Notes under the pieces: model-generated
What the model was told of the DNA's origin: nothing
Database searches by the model: none
What the model saw: the letters and a program-made list of their open reading frames with translations, nothing else
Assembly: GCA_943324575.2 (NCBI GenBank)
Contig: CALPMD020000120.1
Location: 1 to 5,073, forward strand
DNA from: Akkermansia muciniphila
Lineage (GTDB): Bacteria > Verrucomicrobiota > Verrucomicrobiia > Verrucomicrobiales > Akkermansiaceae
DNA: 5,073 nt
Direction of reading: 5' to 3'
Shown: one piece after another, positions 1 through 5,073 of the stretch
Position numbering within the stretch: position 1 is the first letter of the stretch
Layout of the letters: the number at the start of each line of letters is the position of its first letter
Position numbers and translations under genes: made by a program

Positions 1-159
1 CACCTCCTCACCCTGGCCAGCCCAGCCCCAGATCGGAACCACCTTGTCTCGCTGGAGGATCATTTTGCTGTCGATCACTTTTGGCAGAGTCACATCGGCC
101 AGCACGAGCGGCGCATATCCTGCCAAAATCAAGAACAGCCAGGTGTATTTCATCATCAT
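1..159 (-). CDS. Sialate O-acetylesterase-family protein, N-terminal fragment (second tandem copy)
   Basis: This is the first 53 codons of a gene that continues past the left edge. It starts at a run of three ATG codons (157-159, 154-156, 151-153); which one is used is undecided. The translation opens with a signal peptide: a hydrophobic core (WLFLILAGYAPLVL), then V-L-A before Asp22, a plausible signal peptidase I site. The mature start, DVTLPKVIDS, and the QRDK-VPIWGWA motif closely match esterase 1 at 271-1797. By hand I count 37 identical residues of 52 aligned from the second Met. The family (SASA, DUF303) removes O-acetyl esters from sugars, and this part corresponds to its N-terminal beta domain. 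The catalytic Ser and His lie outside the window, so activity cannot be judged. It follows esterase 1 in the same direction, about 110 bases downstream, and looks like a tandem duplicate. Confidence 0.85.
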   Translation of the reverse strand, partial: MMMKYTWLFLILAGYAPLVLADVTLPKVIDSKMILQRDKVVPIWGWAGQGEEV

Positions 160-270
160 AACTTTTTAGAGGATTTGCAGCTCAAGCGATTTCCGTGGGA
201 ATTATCAAAAACGCCACGCTCTGGGATTGTACTTCAGTGCTAGCTGCGAATCGGCGGGCAAGGAAGCCGC
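160..270. other. Intergenic spacer between tandem esterases
   Basis: This is 111 bases between the stop of esterase 1 and the first ATG of esterase 2. I see no hairpin followed by a T-run that would act as a terminator, no convincing -35/-10 pair, and no purine-rich Shine-Dalgarno sequence: on the minus strand the start is preceded by TCTAAAAAGTT. A similar A-rich stretch (TCTATATAAAGTG) precedes esterase 1. Without a terminator the two esterases may be co-transcribed, but the spacer is large enough to hold an unrecognised promoter. Confidence 0.5.
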
Positions 271-1797
271 TTATTCGGTGGCGACTGCCTGGGAGGCGAA
301 GGCAAAGACAGGCCAGCCGTTTTTGTCCTTGAGATTCGGCAGGGCGATCTCCCGCCAACCCATGCGCACATATTTAGGCTCTTGAACGTTCGCCGCACTG
401 ACCTCGACCGTGTTGCCTGCAATCACCGCCTCGGCGGGCGTGAACGTTTTGCCATCTCCGGAAAGCTCAAAACAGGAAGGTGCTTTCGCGTCGTAGGTCA
501 CCAAGCCCTGGCCGATGTCCTTGAAGGTCACCACCACTTTCGAGCCCACGCGTTTGGCGGCCGCGAAGCTGGGCCCCTTCGCCACCACGTCCTTGCCGTA
601 TTGCGTCTTCAGGGCGAATGCGGCGAGACGCTCGCCGACGGGTTTTTTATTTTTCGGATGGATATCGAGAACGTTGATGCCCGTGTCCTGGATGGGGACG
701 ATGCCGATGCCGGGGATCTCCTGCGACGCGCGATACTGGGCGGCCCAAATCGTATCACAGAGCGTGCTGTCTAGCGGGTTTGCTCCACGGCTGTAGTCAA
801 AGGGAGCGATCTGAACCTGAAGGATCGGGAGGTTCTGAACCTGAAAAATCGACGACCAACCGGCTGATAGCGCTTTCAGCTTTTCGAAGTAATCGGGTCT
901 CCCCCGGTTGCTCTCACCCTGATACCAGATCGCGCCGCGAAGCGCGTATGGGGCCAGCGGCGAGATCATGGCATTGCAAATACCGTTTGGTGCGTTTCCG
1001 TAGATCGGATTCAGATTGATCTGGGGAAATCCCACACTCCGCCCCTTCTCGGCGGCCTTGGCAGCGACTTTGAGATCGTCTGCAAGGGCATTCAGCATTC
1101 CTGCCGTGTTCTTTATGTTCGGCATTTTCCCATGAGCGGGGAGAGCCAGGTCAAGTGCCTTGTAGCCCTCGTCTGGAATAAATTGCTCAATCGGTTGCCC
1201 GCCCCAGTTGGAATCCAGAAAGGCCACTGGAATTCCGAGTTCCTGTTGCACTTTGAGGGCAAAGAAAAACCCGACGGCGGAAACACTGTTCGAGTTGGCA
1301 ACCATCTCCGCAGCGTTCTTCCAGGAGCCAATGGTATCATCCATCGGAACACCGGCCAGAAGGTGTTTGCTCACATGAAATGCCCGCACCAAGCGGTTGT
1401 CTTTCTGGGCTTGAGCGTCGATCCACTCTTCGGGAGCAATTTGACCAAAGGTCCACTCCATATTGGATTGCCCGGAGGCCAGCCAAACCTCGCCGACTAG
1501 AATATCCTCGAGCTTGATCTCGTTCTTGCCCTTGACCGTCATCGCGCGCGATTCGGCGGAGGCGGTGAGCGGATCGAGCTTGACCATCCATTTGCCGGAG
1601 GCGTCGGGCATGGCCATCTTCACCTGACCGGCGAATTCCACCGTCACCGCTTCGGCCGGGTCGGCCCAACCCCAGATCGGAACCTCCTTGTCACGCTGGA
1701 GGACCATTTGGCTGTCGATCACTTTGGGTAGAGTGACATCGGCCTGCGCGAGCGGAGCGCTCACCGCCAGAATCAAGAGCAACCATTGTTTATTCAT
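271..1797 (-). CDS. Secreted sialate O-acetylesterase-family carbohydrate esterase
   Basis: An exported serine esterase of the SASA/DUF303 family (SGNH-hydrolase fold), predicted to remove O-acetyl groups from sugars. It has 508 residues from the ATG at 1797; a GTG one codon upstream (1800) is also possible, but the ATG fits the paralogue at 1-159. Residues 1-19 form a signal peptide with an A-Q-A cleavage motif before Asp. An N-terminal beta domain (about 20-100) leads into the catalytic core: GQSNMEW at 109-115 with nucleophile Ser111, WGGQP at 198-202, IWYQGESN at 290-297, and the D-I-H motif at 378-380 with the presumed catalytic His380. A C-terminal beta region follows (about 410-508). 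All core motifs are intact, so an active enzyme is expected. Family members act on sialic acids but also on acetylated plant or algal polysaccharides; next to rhamnose genes, the latter is the better guess. The true substrate is unknown. Confidence 0.92.
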   Translation of the reverse strand: MNKQWLLLILAVSAPLAQADVTLPKVIDSQMVLQRDKEVPIWGWADPAEAVTVEFAGQVKMAMPDASGKWMVKLDPLTASAESRAMTVKGKNEIKLEDILVGEVWLASGQSNMEWTFGQIAPEEWIDAQAQKDNRLVRAFHVSKHLLAGVPMDDTIGSWKNAAEMVANSNSVSAVGFFFALKVQQELGIPVAFLDSNWGGQPIEQFIPDEGYKALDLALPAHGKMPNIKNTAGMLNALADDLKVAAKAAEKGRSVGFPQINLNPIYGNAPNGICNAMISPLAPYALRGAIWYQGESNRGRPDYFEKLKALSAGWSSIFQVQNLPILQVQIAPFDYSRGANPLDSTLCDTIWAAQYRASQEIPGIGIVPIQDTGINVLDIHPKNKKPVGERLAAFALKTQYGKDVVAKGPSFAAAKRVGSKVVVTFKDIGQGLVTYDAKAPSCFELSGDGKTFTPAEAVIAGNTVEVSAANVQEPKYVRMGWREIALPNLKDKNGWPVFAFASQAVATE

Positions 1798-1838
1798 CAC
1801 TTTATATAGAACGTGAATTCAGGCGGCCAGCGTCATAC

Positions 1839-1855
1839 GTGATAGCGCGTGTCAC
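1839..1855. promoter_or_regulatory. Imperfect palindrome upstream of esterase 1, possible operator
   Basis: A 17-base element, GTGATAGCGCGTGTCAC, has inverted ends (GTGA and TCAC) plus one further symmetric pair inside each arm, so 5 of 8 base pairs around the centre are clean. It lies about 41 bases upstream of the esterase 1 start codon and downstream of the rhaT hairpin, where an operator would be expected. The 9-base gap between GTGA and TCAC is longer than in the classic CRP site (6 bases), so it is not a standard CRP site. No regulator gene is visible, and a chance palindrome is quite possible. Confidence 0.25.
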
Positions 1856-1893
1856 AAGTCTTTTTCAGGTAGGCACTTCTCACAGGAACGCGA

Positions 1894-1921
1894 AACCACC
1901 GAGGCCGAAACCCCGGTGGTT
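1894..1921 (-). terminator. Hairpin after rhaT, probable transcription terminator
   Basis: A perfect 8-base-pair inverted repeat (AACCACCG at 1894-1901, CGGTGGTT at 1914-1921) can be extended past one mismatch by two G-C pairs (1903-1904 with 1911-1912), leaving a 6-base loop. It begins 24 bases beyond the rhaT stop codon, the usual place for an intrinsic terminator of the minus-strand transcript. The T-run after the stem on the minus strand is poor (TTTCGCGTTCC once the two stem T are included), so termination may be partial. It could also protect the rhaA-rhaT mRNA 3' end or attenuate read-through into the esterases. Confidence 0.6.
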
Positions 1922-1944
1922 ATAGCGATTTCTTTCAGGGCAGG

Positions 1945-3105
1945 TCAGTGGCCGCCAACTGGGCCATCGACGTAGTTGCCGTAGCCGATAATCACCGTGG
2001 AGAGCACCAGAATCGCGAGACCGAGGAAAAGAAGCCCCTTGGCCTTGGCGCTGGAACCCTTCCACTCCCTAAGGGCAAGCCCCCAGATCGAACTGAAGAT
2101 GATGATCGACGCCATGTGCAGCGTCCAACTGCTAAACTTGTATTCACCCATCTGGGTCTCCCCCATCGAGTAGAAGAAAAACTGGAAATACCAAATCACG
2201 CCGGCGATCGCGGCGAAAATATAGTTGCCGAGCAGAGGCACGGGGGTCTGGTCATCACGTCCATCGAGAACGGCGCCGGAACTGGCTGGAGCGCCTTCGC
2301 CGCCGGAGGCTACCTCCTTGGCGTGAGGCGAGTTTTTGCCAGGCTTGCTACTGAAGTACTGGTAACCCGTGCCGTTTTTAAAATTGAGGATGAGACACCA
2401 GACCAAGTTCGTGGTGAACCCGCCGAACAACACCACGATCAGGACCGGAAGCCCCGTCCAGAGCACGGCCGTGCCATGTGCCAAGGAAATCTTGCCGATC
2501 TCATCACCCGCCGAGAGCCCGAAGGCAAAGCAGGCGCTCATGATCCCTGAGAAAGTCGCGACGAGGAGGCCTTTTTTGAAGTCGAACTCGCGCACGGTCG
2601 CCTTCTTGTCCTCGGCGCTCATTTCGCCTTCCTTGCTGCGGCCCGCGAGTGCGGTGATGACAATGCCCACCACGCAGACCGCAAGCCCCAAGAGAACCCA
2701 GCGACCATTGACGGTATCAAGCAGCTTGGCTTGGAATTCGCCCTTGAAAATCGGTGGAATCAGGGTGCCAAAAACGGTGCAATAGCCGAGCGCCACCGCC
2801 ATGCCGAGCGACATGCCGAGGTAACGGATCGAAAGCCCGAAAGTGATGCCTCCAACGCCCCAGAGAGCGCCAAAGAAATAGGTCCAGAAGCAAGTCTTGC
2901 CGGAAGCCTCACTCAGAACCGCGACGACATCCTTGGTGTTTAACAAGGCAAACGCCCACGGCGCGATGATCCAAGAGAAAACCCCGGCGGCGAGCCAAGC
3001 GGTTTCCCACGACCAACGTTTGACGCCGCGGAAAGGAACATAGAACGAGCCAGAGGCGAGGCCGCCGAGCCAGTGATAGAGGACGCCGATGATGGGATTG
3101 GTCAT
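1945..3105 (-). CDS. rhaT: L-rhamnose/proton symporter RhaT
   Basis: An inner-membrane transporter that takes up L-rhamnose together with a proton. The 386 residues align over the whole length with the RhaT family (E. coli RhaT is about 344 residues). Shared segments include FYVPFRGVKRWSWETAW (21-37), WIIAPWA (45-51), GALWGVGGITFGL (79-91), RYLGMSLGMA (94-103), IWYFQFFFYSMG (304-315) and SSWTLHM (325-331). About ten hydrophobic segments are visible, at roughly 5-25, 36-56, 73-95, 97-120, 136-154, 178-198, 214-242, 293-313, 327-346 and 356-376. The extra length is mostly a hydrophilic loop at about 243-290 between segments 7 and 8, rich in Gly, Ser, Ala, Lys and Asp. The ATG at 3105 matches the family N-terminus. 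The gene follows rhaA after 35 bases, so co-transcription is likely, and a hairpin lies 24 bases past its stop. No clear ribosome binding site is seen. Confidence 0.97.
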   Translation of the reverse strand: MTNPIIGVLYHWLGGLASGSFYVPFRGVKRWSWETAWLAAGVFSWIIAPWAFALLNTKDVVAVLSEASGKTCFWTYFFGALWGVGGITFGLSIRYLGMSLGMAVALGYCTVFGTLIPPIFKGEFQAKLLDTVNGRWVLLGLAVCVVGIVITALAGRSKEGEMSAEDKKATVREFDFKKGLLVATFSGIMSACFAFGLSAGDEIGKISLAHGTAVLWTGLPVLIVVLFGGFTTNLVWCLILNFKNGTGYQYFSSKPGKNSPHAKEVASGGEGAPASSGAVLDGRDDQTPVPLLGNYIFAAIAGVIWYFQFFFYSMGETQMGEYKFSSWTLHMASIIIFSSIWGLALREWKGSSAKAKGLLFLGLAILVLSTVIIGYGNYVDGPVGGH

Positions 3106-3140
3106 AAGATCGATTTGGGTTTAGATGGTTGTTTATAGGT

Positions 3141-4388
3141 TTAACGAAGGGAGAGAACGGCTTTCTCGTAGGCTTTGACTTCCTGAATCCACGCGGGACC
3201 AACAGGAACGTCTTGTCGTCTGCAATATTCATCCCAGACCGCGCCGAGTGGCAGGGTTTTGGCCTCCTCCATGAGGGCGAGACGGGAGGTGTTGTCGCCC
3301 GATTTCTCGGCGGCAGCCAATTGAGCGGCGGGCTCGAGAAAAGCGGCCAGCAAGGATTTGAGGGCGCCACGCGTGCCAATAACCCATGCCGCGACGCGGT
3401 TGATGCTGGCGTCGAAGAAATCGAGACCGATATGGGTGCGGTCGAGGAAGTTGCCGCGGACGAGTTCTTCCATAATCGCCCGTGTCGGATCGTCAAACAG
3501 CACCACGTGGTCGCTGTCCCATCGCACACCCCGGCTGACGTGCAGCAGCAAGCGGGGAACAAACTGGAGAATGGAGGAGATTTTATCCGACAGATTCTCG
3601 GTGGGATGGAAATGTCCGGCGTCGAGGCAGTAAAGGAGTTGGTTCTTCACCGCGTAGGCGAGGTAGAACTCGTGTGAGCCGACGACGTAGCTCTCGGAGC
3701 CGATGCCGAAGAGCTTGCTCTCCACCGCGTCGAGGTTGAGCGAGCGGTCCACGGGTACCGCAAAAATTTCGTCCAGCGAGGCGGCGAGGCGTTCGCGCGG
3801 TGTCTTGCGGTCGAATGGCAGGTCCTTCGAGCCATCGGGAATCCAGACATTCGTCACGGCCGGCGATCCGAGTTGGCGCGCCGCGTCGGCCGCGATGTGA
3901 CGGCAGGCGATGCCGTGTTCAATCCAGAAATTGCGAATCCCGCCATCCGGGTGCGTGAGGGTGAACCCGTCGTCCGCGAGCGGATGGGAGAAATAGCTCG
4001 GATTGAAATCCATTCCCATCTCCTTCTCCTTGCACCAGTCAATCCAGCTTTGGAATTGCGCGGTCGTGTACTCGTTGCGTTCGATTTTTTTGCCTTCCAA
4101 GTCGGCGTAGCAGGCATGGAGATTGAGGCGGTGTTTGCCAGGGATGAGCGAGAGCGCCTTGTCGAGGTCGCCGCGGAGTTCGGGGATCGATCGCGCCTTG
4201 CCGGGGTAATTGCCGGTGGACTGAATGCCGCCGCCGGAGAGACTGGCATCGGCTTTTTCAAAGCCGCCCACGTCATCGCCCTGCCAGCAATGCAGGGAGA
4301 TCGCAACGGACTCGAGGTTTTTGAGGGCCTTTTCGGTATCGACTCCGAGTTCGGCATATTGTTCGCGGGCGGATGTGTAGGTACTCAT
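3141..4388 (-). CDS. rhaA: L-rhamnose isomerase
   Basis: A cytoplasmic metal-dependent isomerase converting L-rhamnose to L-rhamnulose, the first step of the phosphorylating rhamnose pathway. It has 415 residues, close to the 419 of E. coli RhaA, and is conserved end to end. Landmarks: SLHCWQGDDVGGFE (31-44), GNYPGKAR (59-66), MDFNPSYFSHPLADDGFTL (126-144), VWIPDGSKD (181-189), VESKLFGIGSESY (222-234), CLDAGHFHPTE (254-264), WDSDHVV (290-296) and HIGLDFFDASINR (319-331). The metal ligands known in E. coli RhaA map to His259, Asp291 and Asp293, all present. The ATG at 4388 gives an N-terminus matching the family. No AGGAG-like sequence precedes it (minus strand CTGCTAAAAATC). It begins 5 bases after the stop of the upstream isomerase-like gene, so the two are almost surely translated from one mRNA. 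The rhamnulokinase and aldolase steps are not encoded in this window. Confidence 0.98.
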   Translation of the reverse strand: MSTYTSAREQYAELGVDTEKALKNLESVAISLHCWQGDDVGGFEKADASLSGGGIQSTGNYPGKARSIPELRGDLDKALSLIPGKHRLNLHACYADLEGKKIERNEYTTAQFQSWIDWCKEKEMGMDFNPSYFSHPLADDGFTLTHPDGGIRNFWIEHGIACRHIAADAARQLGSPAVTNVWIPDGSKDLPFDRKTPRERLAASLDEIFAVPVDRSLNLDAVESKLFGIGSESYVVGSHEFYLAYAVKNQLLYCLDAGHFHPTENLSDKISSILQFVPRLLLHVSRGVRWDSDHVVLFDDPTRAIMEELVRGNFLDRTHIGLDFFDASINRVAAWVIGTRGALKSLLAAFLEPAAQLAAAEKSGDNTSRLALMEEAKTLPLGAVWDEYCRRQDVPVGPAWIQEVKAYEKAVLSLR

Positions 4389-4393
4389 GATTT

Positions 4394-5073
4394 TTAGCAG
4401 ATGGTTTGGATTTGGATGCCGAGAAGAGCGGCGAGTTTAGAGAGTTTGTGGGCGATATGGCCGACGCCGATGGCGCAATGATGGGCGGGACCGTGCGCAT
4501 TCCAATCATTCACGAAGGCCCGTGCGCCGATGGGGAAGCGGTAACGGCTATTGGTATTTCCAATCTCAAGGATCGGGCCAGGAACTGACTCGCCCTCGGC
4601 CACGAGGAAAAAGAGCGATCCCTTCCCATCTTCAACGACGGAAAGCAGAGTCACGGGGCCGTGTTTCACCGACATCTCAACGGAGAGGCCTCTGCCCACC
4701 TTGCCATGGTAAACATCCAGCGGCCGAACCTTGATTTTACCTTCCGCGATGGCGATATGCCCGGGTCCGTCATGCCCCATCAGGACCACGTCCTCGTTCC
4801 AGTCCATCGCGTAATACTCCGTGAAGGATCCGCCGACGCCGAAGGCATCCATGATCTTCATCGCTTGCGCGTTCTTCACCTCGTATTCGCCAGCCACAGG
4901 AATGCCGCGCGCTGTGAGCAGGGAGTTGCCCAGAATGATCGAGCTGATGGCGTTCTCATTTTCCGGGTTGCCGGTACCCATGTGGTAGTAGGCTAACGAA
5001 CCGAGATTCCGATCCTCCACCAGACGGTCGAGAGCGACCGAGGTGCATGCGGCACGCTCCAGCTCAGACTCCG
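4394..5073 (-). CDS. L-arabinose/L-fucose isomerase-family protein, C-terminal part
   Basis: The frame is open to the right edge, so the true start is outside the window; 225 residues plus stop are visible. A GTG at 5018-5020 is internal and not a likely start, because matching sequence continues upstream of it. The protein resembles the C-terminal half of the L-arabinose isomerase/FucI-like superfamily. Visible motifs: PVAGEYE (58-64), GGSFTEYY (80-87), LMGHDGPGH (97-105), YHGKVGRGLSVE (121-132), VAEGESVPGP (157-166), IGNTNSRYRF (170-179) and GPAHHCAIGVGH (194-205). By comparison with E. coli AraA, the four metal-ligand positions appear occupied: Glu62, Glu85, His100 and His197 or His198. 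It is therefore probably an active divalent-metal aldose isomerase. Lying 5 bases upstream of rhaA, it likely acts in the same regime. Substrate is uncertain: L-fucose, L-arabinose, D-arabinose or another sugar. Confidence 0.85.
   Translation of the reverse strand, partial: ESELERAACTSVALDRLVEDRNLGSLAYYHMGTGNPENENAISSIILGNSLLTARGIPVAGEYEVKNAQAMKIMDAFGVGGSFTEYYAMDWNEDVVLMGHDGPGHIAIAEGKIKVRPLDVYHGKVGRGLSVEMSVKHGPVTLLSVVEDGKGSLFFLVAEGESVPGPILEIGNTNSRYRFPIGARAFVNDWNAHGPAHHCAIGVGHIAHKLSKLAALLGIQIQTIC

Noticed and set aside
810..845. A 12-base direct repeat, TCTGAACCTGAA, at 810-821 and 834-845.
   Set aside because: It sits in frame inside esterase 1, encodes similar short peptides (FQVQ and LQVQ) eight codons apart, and there are only two copies. 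Chance or local beta-strand composition explains it.
1801..1810. TATATA at 1803-1808 on the minus strand as a -10 box giving a leaderless esterase transcript.
   Set aside because: It is only about 5 bases from the ATG, and the position 17 bases further upstream (GCTGGC) is not a -35 element. Kept only as a remote possibility.
1852..1857. TTGTGA on the minus strand as a -35 box.
   Set aside because: At 17-base spacing the -10 position reads GACGCT. The better TATGAC is only 14 bases away, too close for a standard promoter.
1948..2550. 200-codon plus-strand open frame opposite rhaT.
   Set aside because: The opposite strand encodes a full-length RhaT with family-wide conservation. The translation of this frame is rich in Arg, Glu, Pro and Gly and looks like a shadow frame.
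2909..3562. 217-codon minus-strand frame spanning the rhaA-rhaT junction.
   Set aside because: It is out of frame with both genes, overlaps the conserved C-terminal coding part of rhaA and the N-terminal part of rhaT, and resembles no family I know.
3129..4397. Long plus-strand open frames opposite rhaA (182 codons at 3129-3677, 174 codons at 3873-4397).
   Set aside because: They lie entirely or almost entirely antisense to a protein conserved along its full length, show no recognisable domain, and are expected where a gene is rich in G and C at third positions.

Overview
The window is a stretch of a bacterial chromosome on which every credible gene lies on the minus strand. It carries part of a deoxy-sugar (L-rhamnose) use cluster. 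In transcription order, right to left, it holds: the C-terminal part of an L-arabinose/L-fucose isomerase-type protein (runs off the right edge), L-rhamnose isomerase rhaA, the L-rhamnose/proton symporter rhaT, a strong hairpin that probably ends that transcript, a complete exported sialate O-acetylesterase-family esterase, and the first 53 codons of a second, very similar esterase that runs off the left edge.

Organism: the DNA is moderately GC-rich. rhaA and rhaT are close to the proteobacterial families, but they sit beside secreted SASA-family esterases, and no start codon has a convincing Shine-Dalgarno sequence. This mix suits a polysaccharide-degrading member of the Verrucomicrobiota (or a related PVC or Bacteroidota lineage). 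That assignment is inference from gene content; there is no taxonomic marker here.

Layout: 4394-5073 isomerase-like gene (partial); 4389-4393 five-base gap; 3141-4388 rhaA; 3106-3140 short gap; 1945-3105 rhaT; 1801-1944 intergenic region with a terminator-like hairpin (1894-1921) and an imperfect palindrome (1839-1855); 271-1797 esterase 1; 160-270 intergenic; 1-159 start of esterase 2.

How it may work together (inference): the two secreted esterases would remove O-acetyl groups from a complex glycan outside the cytoplasm. Released L-rhamnose would enter through RhaT and be isomerised to L-rhamnulose by RhaA. The second isomerase could process a co-released sugar such as L-fucose or L-arabinose. 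The kinase, the aldolase and any regulator are not in the window. I found no RNA gene, CRISPR array, insertion sequence or phage element, and no clearly undescribed system. The points most worth a second look are the tandem esterase duplication, the pairing of two unrelated aldose isomerases, and the 1801-1944 intergenic region.
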